From: an uncultured Sulfuricurvum sp.
GTDB lineage: Bacteria; Campylobacterota; Campylobacteria; Campylobacterales; Sulfurimonadaceae
Assembly (NCBI GenBank): GCA_903844635.1
Contig: CAIMUF010000032.1
Span: 1 to 64,000, forward strand
DNA: 64,000 nucleotides
Direction of reading: 5' to 3'
Position numbers and translations under genes: made by a program. The notes beneath the pieces are model-generated. The model was given only the letters and a program-made list of their open reading frames with translations, was not told the origin of the DNA and searched no databases. Position 1 is the first letter of the stretch, and every line of letters starts with the position of its first letter. This document shows positions 53,199-63,769 of the stretch, piece after piece.

Positions 53199-54090
53199 AA
53201 ACCAATCGCTTTCCGTTTAAGTATGCTATAGCAGAGGTCTCTTGTTTTGAAGGAGCCTGCAACGTAATCACTCGAAGAGACCCTTTCGTACATTGAATCA
53301 CAATACCTGTTCCATCAATAGCAATAACCTCTCCTGGATTTCCCACGCTCTCATCGTCTTCCAAAGCAAGTGATTTAATCTTTAATCCTGACTCAATGAA
53401 TATGCCGGGCCATGGTGTAAAAGCGCGATAACGATTATGTATCTCACGAGCATTGTCAAATGTAATCAAGCCATCAGTTTTAGAAATTTTTTTACAATGC
53501 GACGCTTTTAATTCTTCTTGCACCATAGCAGTTTTTTGATCCCAAGTACGTATCACATCCAGTGTTAAATCACACGCAATGTGAGTCAATCGTATGTATA
53601 ATGATTCTACCATTTCATCTGGCGCGATAGTCAAACTTGCAACTTTAATAACAGCGCCCGTATCAAGACCTTCATCCATCCACATAGCCGTTACACCACT
53701 TGTTTTATCATCATTCAGAAGTGATTGCTGTATTGGACTGGCTCCACGATAATTAGGAAGTATCGAAGCATGGAGATTAATACACGGTACATAGTCTAAA
53801 ATTGCTTTGGGTAATATCTGTCCGTACGCCGCTACAATAATCAAATCACACGGAATGTTTAGAACCTCTTCAATGGTATCCTGATCTCTCAAACGGCTGG
53901 GTTGATAAATCGGGATATTTTTTTCTTGCGCCAAAACTTTTACACTGGGCGGAGTCAACAGTGCTTTACGGCCTACCGGTTTATCCGGCTGCGTATAAAC
54001 GGCTACCACTTCTACATCATTAGCTTCAACAAGTGTTCTTAAAATTTGAGTTGCATATTCAGGAGTTCCCATAAAAATGATACGTGTCAT
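53179..54090 (-). CDS. fmt: Methionyl-tRNA formyltransferase
   Basis: Formylates initiator Met-tRNA. The 303 residues include RIIFMGTPEYATQILR, the folate-binding INLHASILPNYRGASPIQQS (about 110-129) with catalytic Asn and His, and TSGVTAMWMDEGLDTGAVI with the Asp. The C-terminal OB-like domain is present. It overlaps proB by 1 bp and birA by 20 bp. Confidence 0.96.
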   Translation of the reverse strand: MTRIIFMGTPEYATQILRTLVEANDVEVVAVYTQPDKPVGRKALLTPPSVKVLAQEKNIPIYQPSRLRDQDTIEEVLNIPCDLIIVAAYGQILPKAILDYVPCINLHASILPNYRGASPIQQSLLNDDKTSGVTAMWMDEGLDTGAVIKVASLTIAPDEMVESLYIRLTHIACDLTLDVIRTWDQKTAMVQEELKASHCKKISKTDGLITFDNAREIHNRYRAFTPWPGIFIESGLKIKSLALEDDESVGNPGEVIAIDGTGIVIQCTKGSLRVITLQAPSKQETSAIAYLNGKRLVCGNTLA

Positions 54091-54857
54091 TAAAGTTCTT
54101 TCCCTTTAAATAAACTTCCGCCTTTATGGGAATCTTCCAGTAAAAAAGATCGTACATCACTCAAATCAAACCCGCTTGCCAAAAACATCGAACCACCACG
54201 TCTGAGTAAGAAGTCGGCTGCTTTAAGTTTGGTAACAATTCCGCCTGTTGCAAAATTATGATTGGGCGTCACTTCCATAATAAGTTCTTCATCCGTAATA
54301 AACTCAATACGTGAACGTACAGCAGCATCCGTATGACTTCGTGGATCTTTGTCATAATAGGCATCTATATCAGAGAGAATTATAAGCATATCCGCACCAA
54401 AATGATGTGCTGCATATGCCGAAAGCTGATCGTTATCTCCCAATACCAATTCCTCGGTTGCTGTTGCATCATTTTCATTGATGATAGGAACAACATTATG
54501 GGCCAAGAGTGTTTCAATAGTATCTTTGGCTTTTTGTGACTCTTCTAGAGTATTAAAATTGGCGGCAGTTACTAAAATTTGAGAGGGAATGAGATTATGC
54601 TGTTCAAATATTTTGCGGTATTTGTTCATTAATATCGGCTGACCGATAGAGGCAAGAGCTTGTTTATTGGCAAGAATTTTTTTATCAAGTTTAAGCTCTG
54701 TATAACCGGCAGCTACAGCACCGGATGAGACTAAAATTACCTCATAACGGGCTTTAAGTTCAGCAATAAAATCGACTAAAGCATGCATGCGATCTTTTGC
54801 AATACGATTTTGCTCACTTAGAACAGCGCTGCCAACTTTTACAACAAGCCGTTTCAT
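54090..54857 (-). CDS. proB: Glutamate 5-kinase
   Basis: First enzyme of proline synthesis; phosphorylates glutamate. The 255 residues comprise only the amino-acid kinase domain: [45 protein letters not shown] and GTGGI-like [14 protein letters not shown]. The C-terminal PUA domain of E. coli ProB (367 residues) is absent, as usual in this phylum. ATG overlaps the obg stop by 4 bp. Confidence 0.94.
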   Translation of the reverse strand: MKRLVVKVGSAVLSEQNRIAKDRMHALVDFIAELKARYEVILVSSGAVAAGYTELKLDKKILANKQALASIGQPILMNKYRKIFEQHNLIPSQILVTAANFNTLEESQKAKDTIETLLAHNVVPIINENDATATEELVLGDNDQLSAYAAHHFGADMLIILSDIDAYYDKDPRSHTDAAVRSRIEFITDEELIMEVTPNHNFATGGIVTKLKAADFLLRRGGSMFLASGFDLSDVRSFLLEDSHKGGSLFKGKEL

Positions 54858-55948
54858 TTGCGCTGTGACACTACCATTTGATAAAGTGCATACGTCAACG
54901 GTTTAATATTAAGGGCAATGGCTGAGGAGATAGGGACGATAAAGGCAGGCAATGTTTTATCGTAAAAACCTACATCAAAACTCTCTTGCTCATACACAGG
55001 ATAATCACTGCTAAATCCAAATCGGCTTTTTTTCGCCGCATCCAACTGAACAAGTTTCAAAAACAAATTGGTTTTTTCAATTGCTTCTTCAGTACTCATA
55101 GCATCTGCCCGTGTCAATGCAATAGCATAATTACGTTCAGCCAAAAGTGGTGAAAACGCTACTAATTCTTTTTTGAGTGTTTCATATTGATATTCAAGCT
55201 CATGATACGACGCTAAATCGATCATAAAGAGCAATGTTTTTGTTCGCTCAATGTGGCGTAAGAATTTTAAACCCAATCCTTTTCCCTCAGATGCGCCGCC
55301 GATAATTCCTGGAATGTCTGCCATAATGTATGAATCGTAATCAATGTTGATTTGACCAAGCTTAGGAGTAAGAGTCGTAAACTCATAGTTTGCCACTTCT
55401 GGACGAGCATTCGAAACCGTTGATATAAGCGTTGATTTTCCAACATTAGGAAATCCAACTAACCCAACGTCCGCGATGAGCTTAAGGTCAAGCTTAACGA
55501 CTCTGACAACTTCAGGTTCGCCCGGTTGTGCATACATAGGTTTTTGATTGGTTGATGATTTAAAGTGAACGTTTCCAAGTCCGCCACGTCCCCCTTCTAA
55601 AAAGAGAACTTCTCTTCCATCTTCGAGTAAATCGAGTAACACTTCACCAGTTTCAACGTCTACCACTTGTGTCCCAGGTGGTACTACAACGACAAGTCGT
55701 TGTCCCATTCTTCCTGCCATGTTAGAGCCCATACCTGGTTTGCCTTTTTCAGCTTTTAGGTTTTTATTTCCCTGGAAATGCGATAGTGTATGCGTGTTAT
55801 TATCAACTTTGAAATAAACATCACCGCCTTTTCCGCCATCTCCACCGTTTGGTCCGCCTTGGAGGACGTATTTTTCACGTCTGAAACCAACGCATCCTGC
55901 GCCGCCCTTACCTGAAGAGAGAGTAAGTTCTACACTGTCATTAAACAT
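54854..55948 (-). CDS. obgE: GTPase Obg
   Basis: Ribosome-assembly GTPase of 364 residues from the ATG at 55948. It has the glycine-rich Obg fold ([20 protein letters not shown] and [16 protein letters not shown]) and the GTP-binding domain with P-loop [16 protein letters not shown] (about 167-182) and [16 protein letters not shown]. The longer frame to 56008 adds 20 residues not found in the family; AAAGGA lies just before 55948. A gap of about 195 bp and a terminator separate it from rpmA. Confidence 0.96.
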   Translation of the reverse strand: MFNDSVELTLSSGKGGAGCVGFRREKYVLQGGPNGGDGGKGGDVYFKVDNNTHTLSHFQGNKNLKAEKGKPGMGSNMAGRMGQRLVVVVPPGTQVVDVETGEVLLDLLEDGREVLFLEGGRGGLGNVHFKSSTNQKPMYAQPGEPEVVRVVKLDLKLIADVGLVGFPNVGKSTLISTVSNARPEVANYEFTTLTPKLGQINIDYDSYIMADIPGIIGGASEGKGLGLKFLRHIERTKTLLFMIDLASYHELEYQYETLKKELVAFSPLLAERNYAIALTRADAMSTEEAIEKTNLFLKLVQLDAAKKSRFGFSSDYPVYEQESFDVGFYDKTLPAFIVPISSAIALNIKPLTYALYQMVVSQRK

Positions 55949-56096
55949 CGAATATCCTTTATATAACGCCAAAAGAAACAATTCTATTGGCTGCTCTGGC
56001 CTGTACAAGGCGCTGAAAATTGTCTTTATAAGACAGAAATTATTTGCTCAATACCACATTTTGCGAAATAAAACACACTATTAAAAAAATAATATT

Positions 56097-56134
56097 TTGA
56101 AAAAAGCATAAGAATCGAGCATAAAATGCTCGAT
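56097..56134 (-). terminator. Rho-independent terminator of rplU-rpmA
   Basis: A perfect nine-base stem, ATCGAGCAT / ATGCTCGAT, with a three-base loop at 56114-56134. On the minus strand it is followed after about eight bases by six T. It lies 9 bp after the rpmA stop. Confidence 0.85.
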
Positions 56135-56142
56135 GGAGGAAA

Positions 56143-56400
56143 TTAAGCGGCAGGTATTACTGAAACTTGTTTGCGTTTTTTGTCTTTGCGCTCGAAAGCA
56201 ACAACACCGTCAACTAATGCATACAAAGTGTGGTCTTTACCCATACCGATATTTTTACCTGGGTGAACTTTGGTTCCACGTTGACGAATAATAATATTAC
56301 CCGCACGTACTACTTCACCACCATATTTTTTAACACCGAGTCTACGTCCCGCTGAGTCGCGGTTATTCTGTGTACTACCCTGACCTTTTTTGTGAGCCAT
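56143..56400 (-). CDS. rpmA: 50S ribosomal protein L27
   Basis: An 85-residue ribosomal protein: [20 protein letters not shown] at the start and [20 protein letters not shown] in the middle are the L27 signatures. Its N-terminus reaches the peptidyl-transfer centre. It lacks the cleaved leader known from Firmicutes. Second gene after rplU. Confidence 0.98.
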   Translation of the reverse strand: MAHKKGQGSTQNNRDSAGRRLGVKKYGGEVVRAGNIIIRQRGTKVHPGKNIGMGKDHTLYALVDGVVAFERKDKKRKQVSVIPAA

Positions 56401-56416
56401 GTTGTTCTCCTACTAA

Positions 56417-56725
56417 TTACGCGTTGATCGCAGTGATACGAACGCGTGTGTGATCTCTACGGAAACCACGTTTTACTTTACTGTCTTTACGACGACGTTT
56501 TTTGAAAATTACGACTTTACGGTCACGACCTTCATTGATTACTTCAGCCATAACAACAGCACCCTCTACGAATGGAGTACCAGTGCGAAGCTCGCCGCTA
56601 TTAACAGCTAAAACTTCTTTGATTTCGATGGCAGTTTTAGGATCTAGTCCCATTTTATCGAACAAGAGGATATCGCCCACTTGAACTTTGTACTGTTTAC
56701 CACCATTTTTAATGATTGCGTACAT
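56417..56725 (-). CDS. rplU: 50S ribosomal protein L21
   Basis: A 102-residue ribosomal protein starting [20 protein letters not shown] and containing [26 protein letters not shown] stands six bases before the ATG at 56725, so I prefer it to the ATG two codons upstream. It leads the rplU-rpmA operon; a TATAAT box lies at 56762-56767 on the minus strand. Confidence 0.98.
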   Translation of the reverse strand: MYAIIKNGGKQYKVQVGDILLFDKMGLDPKTAIEIKEVLAVNSGELRTGTPFVEGAVVMAEVINEGRDRKVVIFKKRRRKDSKVKRGFRRDHTRVRITAINA

Positions 56726-56761
56726 TAGCATTCCTTACCTATAAGTCTACAAAAGTTGCGA

Positions 56762-56767
56762 ATTATA
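56762..56767 (-). promoter_or_regulatory. -10 box of the rplU-rpmA promoter
   Basis: TATAAT in the order GGCTATAATTCG on the minus strand, about 37 bp before the rplU ATG. No clear -35 hexamer, as often in this phylum, where AT-rich periodicity takes its place. Confidence 0.5.
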
Positions 56768-56958
56768 GCCAAACATTTTTTAAGCTTGGATTAAACAGGA
56801 TTATCTAGTGAAAGTAAGACCAATAATTTTCTCCACATTCTCCATTATTATTTAAAAACCAACTCTTTTTTAGAATCACAAAGGTATTATTTTACACTAA
56901 ATTGCTCTAATAACCCTAAAAAACTTCCTCATCTTAAAAAATTAGTGAGACATTAAAC

Positions 56959-57531
56959 ATGACAACACGCAGAGTACCCTTTGGCTGGAATGAGCATCCT
57001 AAAAGAAATGCTGTATTTTTAGCTATCTATGTTGAATCGATTTCACCTTGGAAATATTTTAAGGATGATATGCAGCACATAAAATGTCCTGCCCTCATTA
57101 TGATCGATCGTTGGGATGGACGAATGGGATTTCCAGGAGGGACGGTTGATGAGAATGAATCCCTATTGGATGCCCTTGTACGTGAGGTAAAGGAGGAAAT
57201 CGGAATTACGATCAAACCCTCTCAAGTCCATCCAATCGCAACGCATGAAAGCCGTATAGTCACTCACTTTTATGGATTAAAAGTTCTCGAAGCAGAATTT
57301 TTGCATATTTACTATCATATACTCAATAATTTTTCCCGCTCTATTCTCCTTCATGCATACGAAGAGGGTGACCAATCGCATTTTATGTCGGAAATTACAG
57401 GAATTAAAATTGTCCCGCTGATTCAGCACGAAAACAAGGGAATAGTACATTTTATGAAAAATGCCTTTGCCGGAGCGACGAAAGAGGATCTTGAAGTGCT
57501 TTTATCTGAGGTACTAAATATCCGTCTCTAA
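56959..57531 (+). CDS. Nudix hydrolase resembling the NUDT16 group
   Basis: A 190-residue protein. The Nudix box is complete: GFPGGTVDENESLLDALVRE directly followed by VKEEIG, with the Glu residues that bind Mg2+. The context around it, LIMIDRWDGRMGFPGGTVD, resembles the NUDT16 family (inosine diphosphate and capped-RNA hydrolases) more than MutT. The substrate is not known. The start (TTRRVPFGWNEHPKRNAVFL) is unlike the usual Nudix start. Single gene; I saw no promoter in the 230 bp gap before it. Confidence 0.78.
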   Translation: MTTRRVPFGWNEHPKRNAVFLAIYVESISPWKYFKDDMQHIKCPALIMIDRWDGRMGFPGGTVDENESLLDALVREVKEEIGITIKPSQVHPIATHESRIVTHFYGLKVLEAEFLHIYYHILNNFSRSILLHAYEEGDQSHFMSEITGIKIVPLIQHENKGIVHFMKNAFAGATKEDLEVLLSEVLNIRL

Positions 57532-57537
57532 TTTAAC

Positions 57538-57566
57538 TTGACATATTAATAATGGAGAGCTACAAT
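57538..57566 (+). promoter_or_regulatory. Sigma-70 promoter of the marR-RND efflux operon
   Basis: TTGACA at 57538-57543 and TACAAT at 57561-57566 with a 17 bp spacer. Transcription should start near 57573, just where the operator begins. Confidence 0.85.
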
Positions 57567-57575
57567 TCCCTCAAT

Positions 57576-57593
57576 TAGTTGCATAGTCAACTA
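57576..57593 (+). promoter_or_regulatory. Probable MarR operator
   Basis: A perfect inverted repeat TAGTTG-CATAGT-CAACTA between the -10 box and the ribosome binding site. Size and half-site type suit a MarR dimer. Its position over the start of transcription predicts repression of the whole operon. Confidence 0.75.
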
Positions 57594-57605
57594 TAGGAGA
57601 AATTT

Positions 57606-58076
57606 ATGAATCGATGTGAATGCCCAGTTGATGAATCATTAGGCTGCTTGACCAATCATGCTGCTTTTGCGGCGCGTACGTTCTTAACACGACAACTTGC
57701 ACTTAACGGTATTGATATGACCATCGAGCAGTTTAAGGTGATGGTTGCATTATGGAATGAAAAAAGTGCTACACAACAAACCATTGCCGATTTTGTTGGT
57801 AAAGATAAAGCGAGTATCACGCGGCTCATTGTAGGTTTAGAAAAACGTGCATTGATCGCTCGCACCACTGATGAACATGATAAACGATGTAACCTTGTCA
57901 CTCTTACGCCGCATGGAATTGCATTGGAAAAACCTACTATGGAAACGTTAGCTGGTGCAAATGCATATATCCATAACGACATCGATCCCAACGAACTTGC
58001 TATTACTTTACGCGTCTTAAAACAGATGTGCTCTCTTTTAAATTATTCTAAAAATTCACCCAAGGAATCCAAATGA
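57606..58076 (+). CDS. MarR family transcriptional regulator
   Basis: A 156-residue winged-helix repressor. The recognition region is ATQQTIADFVGKDKASITRL (about 57-76), and the wing TDEHDKRCNLVTLTPHGIAL (about 91-110) has the Asp and Arg typical of MarR. Four cysteines (two in the first 20 residues, CECPVDESLGC) could allow redox sensing. It overlaps the adaptor gene by 4 bp and should repress its own operon through the operator at 57576-57593. Confidence 0.88.
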   Translation: MNRCECPVDESLGCLTNHAAFAARTFLTRQLALNGIDMTIEQFKVMVALWNEKSATQQTIADFVGKDKASITRLIVGLEKRALIARTTDEHDKRCNLVTLTPHGIALEKPTMETLAGANAYIHNDIDPNELAITLRVLKQMCSLLNYSKNSPKESK

Positions 58077-59203
58077 ACCGTTTTACCACACTAGCGCTAT
58101 CCACTGCTTTACTACTCGCACTTGGCGGATGTGAACGCCCTAAAGCTGCCGGTATGGAGAAGCCGCCAGAAGGGCCTGTGCTTGTCACAACTACAGAAGT
58201 AAAAACCGGTAATTTCCCCGCTATACTCGAAGCAACCGGGCAAACTCAAGCATTTTATACGGTCCAGGTCTTTGCACGAGTTAACGGATATCTCCAAAAA
58301 AGAGCTTATATCGAAGGTGCACACGTCAATAAAGGGCAAACCCTCTTTACGATCGATCCTTCTGATTTGAAAAACTCCTTAGAGAGCGCAAAAGCTGCAT
58401 ATGAACTTGCAAACGCAAACTACAGCAATGCAAAAGCCGTTTTGAATCGTATCAAACCCTTGGCGCAAGCCAATGCCGCTTCTCAGCAAGATCTTGACAG
58501 TGCGACTGCCAATGAGCGTAATGCCGCTGCAGCCGTAATGGGAGCAAAAGCTTCGTTGGAGCAAGCCAAACTCAATCTTAGCTACACCACGATTACATCC
58601 CCCATCAGCGGTTTTGTCGATAAATCTAAAATCGATGTCGGTACTTATGTTGCAGCAGGAGCCAATGGACTGCTTACCACGGTCTATCAAACCGATCCAA
58701 TGTACGTCAACTTTACCTTTAGTGAAAATCAAAAAATTGCACGACAAAATGCTATTTCCAGCGGTAAACTGGAAGCTCCTAAAGATGGTAAATATGAGGT
58801 AGAACTCACACTTAGTGATGGAACGACGTTAGTACGAAAAGGAGAAATCAACTTTATCGCACCATTTATCGATTCAACGACTGGAAATATTACCTACCGT
58901 GCACTTATCGACAATGCTGATCATAAACTTTTGCCGGGTCAATTCGTTCACGTGAAAGTCAAGGGGATGGAGTGGAAAAATGCCCTTTATGTCCCTCAAA
59001 AAACATTGTTGACAGGAGATAAAGGGAAGTTTGTTTATGCGATTGAAGCCAATAATACGGTTACCCCTAAAGCTGTCATGGCAGGTGAATGGGTAGGTGA
59101 CAATGTTTTAATAGAAGGCGATATCACTGCAGGTCAAAAAATTGCCGCCGATGGGCTTCCTAAACTTAAACCTGGAGCGGAAGTCATTCCGAATACAAAA
59201 TAA
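58073..59203 (+). CDS. RND efflux periplasmic adaptor, lipoprotein
   Basis: A 376-residue membrane-fusion protein of the AcrA/MexA type. The lipobox LGGC (Cys19) anchors it to the inner membrane. The lipoyl-like half-motifs are VQVFARVNGYLQKRAYIEGA and LSYTTITSPISGFVDKSKID, with a coiled-coil hairpin between them (about 105-165). It joins the pump to the outer-membrane channel. The next gene starts on its last base. Confidence 0.93.
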   Translation: MNRFTTLALSTALLLALGGCERPKAAGMEKPPEGPVLVTTTEVKTGNFPAILEATGQTQAFYTVQVFARVNGYLQKRAYIEGAHVNKGQTLFTIDPSDLKNSLESAKAAYELANANYSNAKAVLNRIKPLAQANAASQQDLDSATANERNAAAAVMGAKASLEQAKLNLSYTTITSPISGFVDKSKIDVGTYVAAGANGLLTTVYQTDPMYVNFTFSENQKIARQNAISSGKLEAPKDGKYEVELTLSDGTTLVRKGEINFIAPFIDSTTGNITYRALIDNADHKLLPGQFVHVKVKGMEWKNALYVPQKTLLTGDKGKFVYAIEANNTVTPKAVMAGEWVGDNVLIEGDITAGQKIAADGLPKLKPGAEVIPNTK

Positions 59204-62200
59204 TGTTTAGTAAATATTTTATCAATCGACCTGTTTTATCAACTGTTATTGCAATGATTATCATGTTGCTTGGCTTTGTAGCAATCAAAACGCTGCCGAT
59301 CTCACAACTTCCTAATCTCACGCCTCCAACTGTCGTGGTAAGCGCACAGTATCCGGGTGCGGATGCACAAACAATCGCGAATACTATCCTCACGCCATTA
59401 GAGTCTCAAATCTCCGGTGCTGATGGGCTGATGTATATGTCATCCAAAGCCGCCGCATTGCCTGGAAGCGCTACGATTACATGTACTTTTAACATCGGCG
59501 TCAATCAAGATTTAGCCGCAGTAGATGTACAAAATCGGATCAATTCCGTTATCGCACAGCTCCCTCAAACGACACGTGATCTTGGGGTAAGTGTTCAGAA
59601 AAAGACCTCCGACATCTTGTTACTTGTCGCCGTTACTTCTCCAGATGGCAGTTATGATTCGACTCAAATCAGTAACTATATCTCTGCTAATCTTCTCGAT
59701 GAGATCAAAAAAACTCCGGGAGCCGGACGTTCACAAATTTTCGGCCAACGTGACTATGCGATGCGCATATGGCTTAACCCTGACAAAATGGCTTCTTTGG
59801 GTGTAAGCACAACCGATATCGCTGGCGCAATCAAAGACCAAAACCTACAAGTTTCTCCGGGGCGTTTAGGACAAGGACCTACGAACGATGCGCAAATGTG
59901 GACAATGCAGCTCACCTCTAAAGGGCGTTTTTCAACTCCTGAAGAGTTCCAAAATATCATTGTTCGTGCCAAAGCTGACGGTTCGATGCTCCGTCTCAAA
60001 GATGTTGCCAGAGTTGAACTCGGAAGCCAGAACTACGAATTTTTCGGACGGGTAAACGGTAAGCCTGCGGCTATGATCGGTATTTTTGCCGATACCAATG
60101 CAAATGCACTGGATACCTCTGCGGCCGTCGCCGCTAAAATGGAAAAACTCTCCAAAAAATTCCCGAAAGGAATTGAGTACAACATTCCCTACGATACGAC
60201 TGACTTCGTCAAGATTTCGATTGAAGAGGTTGTCTTTACACTTCTTGCCTCTATCCTATTGGTAAGTTTGGTTATTTATCTCTTTTTACAAAGCTCGCGA
60301 GCAGCGATGATCCCAATTCTCTCGATCCCGATCTCTCTTACTGGTGCTTTTATCGGAATGTACCTCTTGGGCTATTCGATCAACACCCTCACCCTCTTCG
60401 GACTGGTTCTCGCTATCGGTATTGTCGTAGATGATGCCATCGTCGTTATAGAAAACATGGAGAGGATACTCCAGGATGAGAAACTCTCTCCTCGCGAAGC
60501 AGCTATCAAAGCCATGAGCCAAATCTCCGGACCAGTAGTAGCAATCGTCCTTGTTATGTGTGCTGTTTTTGTCCCTGCCACCTTCCTTGGAGGAATGACG
60601 GGACAGCTCTATAAACAATTTGCTGCAACAATTGCAATTTCCGTCGTATTTTCAGGCTTTATGGCATTAACCTTTGCCCCTGCAATCGGTGCACTTATTC
60701 TCAGACACCATGAAAATGAACCTGCCCGTTTTTTCCGCTGGTTCAACCGTGTTTTTGCAAAAATGACCGACAATTATGTCCGCCGTTCGGGATGGATGAT
60801 TCGTAAATCGTTTATATTTTTCATCATTTATTTATCAACTTACTTCTTTATCGGATTTTTTCATAAAACTCTGCCTAGTGCCTTTTTACCAATGGAAGAC
60901 CAAGGGTATTTCATTACGAGCGTTAACCTCCCAGATGGAGCTACTGCCAATCGAACTTTAGAGGTAGTAAAACAAGTCGAAGCTATTTTGAGCAAACAAG
61001 ACGGAGTGTACAAATACACTGCCATTACAGGACTTAATATCCTTACCTTCTCTCAAGAGCCTAATTCAGCGGTTATCTTCACCCGACTTAAACCTTGGGA
61101 TGAGCGAACTACGAAGGAGCTAAAAGTATTTGGTATTCTCGGAACCTTAGGACCAAAACTGGGCAGTATCAAAGAAGCGAAGGTATTTGCTATGCCGCCA
61201 CCGCCGATACGGGGTATGGGACCATCGGATATGTTCAGCTTGCGCCTGCTCCAACCTGGAGACAACGATTTTAACAAACTGGCACAAGCGACCAATGCCT
61301 TTGTCGGTGAACTTCGCAACGATCCAAGCATTAAAAACCCGATGAGCACGATGAACATCAATACTCCTACTCTGAGCGTCGAAGTGGATCGTGAGAAAGC
61401 AAAAATGATGGGTCTTGCTATCAGTGATGTATTCCAAACACTTCAAGCAACAATAGGAAGCATGTACGTCAACCAGTTCGATAAAAACGGTAAAACCTAC
61501 TGGGTGCAGATGCAATCTGATTCGCCGTACCGCGCCACTCCCGAAGATATCGGTAGAGCATGGGTTCGCTCATCCGCTGGGCAGCTCGTTCCGCTCTCTT
61601 CAGTGGTACATGTGAGCATGTCAAGCGCGCCATCATCCATCGAGCATTTTAACGGTGTTCTCTCTACCACCGTTATGGGTTCTCCTGCACCGGGATACAG
61701 TTCCGGTGATTTGATTAAGATTTTAGAAGCAAAAGGGGATTCTGTCTTACCTGCTAGTGTTACATACGATTGGGACGGTTTATATCTCCAAGAAAAACTG
61801 GTCGGGTCTAAAGCACTTATGATTATGGCATTTGCCTTGGTTTTGGTTTATTTGATTCTTGCGGCATTGTATGAGCGCTGGACATTACCAATCTCGATCA
61901 TGCTTGCGGTCCCATATGGTATTATGGGAGCCTATACCGTAGTCTGGCTGATTCCGTTTTTGAATAACAACGTCTTCTTCCAAATCGGCTTACTGACCCT
62001 CATAGCCCTCTCGGCAAAAAATGCGATTTTAGTTGTCGAGTTTGCCGAAGAACAGCGACAAATGGGAAAAAGTATTTACGACTCAGCGATGGAAGCGGCA
62101 AGATTGCGTTACCGTCCGATGATGATGACCTCGTTCGCCTTTTTGGCGGGAATGTTACCTCTCATATTCAGTTCCGGTGCCGGCGCTATGGGACGATTCT

Positions 62201-62334
62201 CGATCGGTGTTGCAATGTTCGGCGGTATGTTGGCTGCAACGTTTATCGAACGGTATTTCATCCCTTTCTTGTATTATTGGGTTTCAACCATTAAAGAGAA
62301 AATTGCTCCAGAAAAAGGAATTACTCATGAATAG
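59203..62334 (+). CDS. RND multidrug efflux pump, HAE1 (AcrB-like)
   Basis: A 1043-residue inner-membrane pump with 12 helices and two large periplasmic loops. The N-terminus MFSKYFINRPVLSTVIAMII, the proton-relay Asp pair in GIVVDDAIVVIENMERIL (about 402-419) and the second-half motifs GLLTLIALSAKNAILVVEFA and RYRPMMMTSFAFLAGMLPL are the AcrB marks. It exports drugs, bile-like compounds or solvents by proton antiport. The stop overlaps the channel gene by 8 bp. Confidence 0.96.
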   Translation: MFSKYFINRPVLSTVIAMIIMLLGFVAIKTLPISQLPNLTPPTVVVSAQYPGADAQTIANTILTPLESQISGADGLMYMSSKAAALPGSATITCTFNIGVNQDLAAVDVQNRINSVIAQLPQTTRDLGVSVQKKTSDILLLVAVTSPDGSYDSTQISNYISANLLDEIKKTPGAGRSQIFGQRDYAMRIWLNPDKMASLGVSTTDIAGAIKDQNLQVSPGRLGQGPTNDAQMWTMQLTSKGRFSTPEEFQNIIVRAKADGSMLRLKDVARVELGSQNYEFFGRVNGKPAAMIGIFADTNANALDTSAAVAAKMEKLSKKFPKGIEYNIPYDTTDFVKISIEEVVFTLLASILLVSLVIYLFLQSSRAAMIPILSIPISLTGAFIGMYLLGYSINTLTLFGLVLAIGIVVDDAIVVIENMERILQDEKLSPREAAIKAMSQISGPVVAIVLVMCAVFVPATFLGGMTGQLYKQFAATIAISVVFSGFMALTFAPAIGALILRHHENEPARFFRWFNRVFAKMTDNYVRRSGWMIRKSFIFFIIYLSTYFFIGFFHKTLPSAFLPMEDQGYFITSVNLPDGATANRTLEVVKQVEAILSKQDGVYKYTAITGLNILTFSQEPNSAVIFTRLKPWDERTTKELKVFGILGTLGPKLGSIKEAKVFAMPPPPIRGMGPSDMFSLRLLQPGDNDFNKLAQATNAFVGELRNDPSIKNPMSTMNINTPTLSVEVDREKAKMMGLAISDVFQTLQATIGSMYVNQFDKNGKTYWVQMQSDSPYRATPEDIGRAWVRSSAGQLVPLSSVVHVSMSSAPSSIEHFNGVLSTTVMGSPAPGYSSGDLIKILEAKGDSVLPASVTYDWDGLYLQEKLVGSKALMIMAFALVLVYLILAALYERWTLPISIMLAVPYGIMGAYTVVWLIPFLNNNVFFQIGLLTLIALSAKNAILVVEFAEEQRQMGKSIYDSAMEAARLRYRPMMMTSFAFLAGMLPLIFSSGAGAMGRFSIGVAMFGGMLAATFIERYFIPFLYYWVSTIKEKIAPEKGITHE

Positions 62335-63769
62335 ATATTCTACCTATGGATCTCTGATCCTTACTGCTTTATTGGTGAGCGGATGCGCTATAGGTCCAGA
62401 CTACGTACGTCCTGATGTTCCCGTACCGGAAACCTTTCTTCATACGGATGCCAATAAAATAGCTCAGCAAAATATTAACCTCCAATGGTGGAAAAGCTTC
62501 AACGACGCTTCTCTTACCCACTATGTTAACGAAGCACTATCAGCTAACTATGATCTTCAAGCATCCCAAGCTTCAGTTGATGCATTACTGGGTAAATTTG
62601 ATCAGGCGAAATCGTATCTCTACCCTCAAATCAACGCCAATGGCTCTTTGGATCGTAAAGGAGTAGAAAATGCTTCTAGCGGTGGAGTTAACTTACATGA
62701 GGGGATCACATCTACCTATGCAGGATCACTATCTTTAGCCAGTTATGAGGTTGATCTATTTGGAAAAGTACGTCGTGCAAATGAAGCTGCTCGTGCAACA
62801 CTCTTATCGAGTGAATATGCATCACAAACTCTCAAGCTTTCCATAGCATCCAATGTGGCCGCATCCTATATGAAACTTTCATCTCTGCAAGGACAAATCG
62901 ATTTAGCAAATGAAAATGTTACTTTAACAAAGGATATTTTAAAATTTAATGAGCTCAAATACAAACATGGCGTTATAGCCGAAACTGTTTTATTGCAGTC
63001 CTTATCTGAAGTCGAAAGTGCAAAAGCAACCTTATCTGGGCTCGAATCTTCAAAAATTTCTGAAGAATCGACATTCAATATTCTCTTAGGCCGTAACCCG
63101 TCTGCGGTTAATACGTCTCCATTAAGCTCAATCGTTGTCCCAGAAATTCCGAATGCTTTACCGGCGAGTATCTTAACCAATCGTCCCGACATCGCATCAG
63201 CCGAACAAAATCTCATTGCAGCAAATGCTCAAATCGGAGTAGCCCGTGCCGCGTATTTTCCAAGCATTAAATTAACAGGAATGCTAGGGGTACAAAGTCT
63301 TGACCTTAATAACTTTGTCTCGAATCCAGCACGTATATGGGATATTGCTCCATCAATCAGCATCCCGATCTTTTCAGCTGGCCGTATTGCAGGTGAAATT
63401 AAAACTGCCGAAGCCGATCACAACCAAACCCTTGCAGTCTATAAAAAGAGTATTGTAAATGCTTTTAATGATACCGACAACGCTATAGGGCAAACGACTA
63501 AAGCAAAAGAGCAAGTCACCTACCAAGGTGCACGCACCAATGCAATCCAAAAAGCACTCTTACAAAGTAAACTACGTTATAACGTTGGAACTATTAGCTA
63601 CAGTGATATGCTGCTTGTTCAGCAACAATGGCTCCAAGCTTCTCAACAATTTCTAATTGCCAAACAAAATGCTCTTATAACCACGATCTCTCTTTACAAG
63701 GCATTAGGAGGTGGCTGGAATGAAGAACAAACTCCTCCGCTGCCCAATTTACTTCCGGCAGGACGTTAA
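62327..63769 (+). CDS. RND outer-membrane channel lipoprotein (NodT/OprM type)
   Basis: A 480-residue TolC-like channel. The start is ATG 62327 (MNRYSTYGS), behind AAAAAGGA; the longer frame belongs to the pump gene. A lipobox VSGC (Cys19) follows, then [16 protein letters not shown], the NodT signature, and two repeats of helical hairpins with the second opening at [20 protein letters not shown]. It completes the three-part pump. Nothing on the same strand follows; the ridA gene runs toward it. Confidence 0.93.
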   Translation: MNRYSTYGSLILTALLVSGCAIGPDYVRPDVPVPETFLHTDANKIAQQNINLQWWKSFNDASLTHYVNEALSANYDLQASQASVDALLGKFDQAKSYLYPQINANGSLDRKGVENASSGGVNLHEGITSTYAGSLSLASYEVDLFGKVRRANEAARATLLSSEYASQTLKLSIASNVAASYMKLSSLQGQIDLANENVTLTKDILKFNELKYKHGVIAETVLLQSLSEVESAKATLSGLESSKISEESTFNILLGRNPSAVNTSPLSSIVVPEIPNALPASILTNRPDIASAEQNLIAANAQIGVARAAYFPSIKLTGMLGVQSLDLNNFVSNPARIWDIAPSISIPIFSAGRIAGEIKTAEADHNQTLAVYKKSIVNAFNDTDNAIGQTTKAKEQVTYQGARTNAIQKALLQSKLRYNVGTISYSDMLLVQQQWLQASQQFLIAKQNALITTISLYKALGGGWNEEQTPPLPNLLPAGR

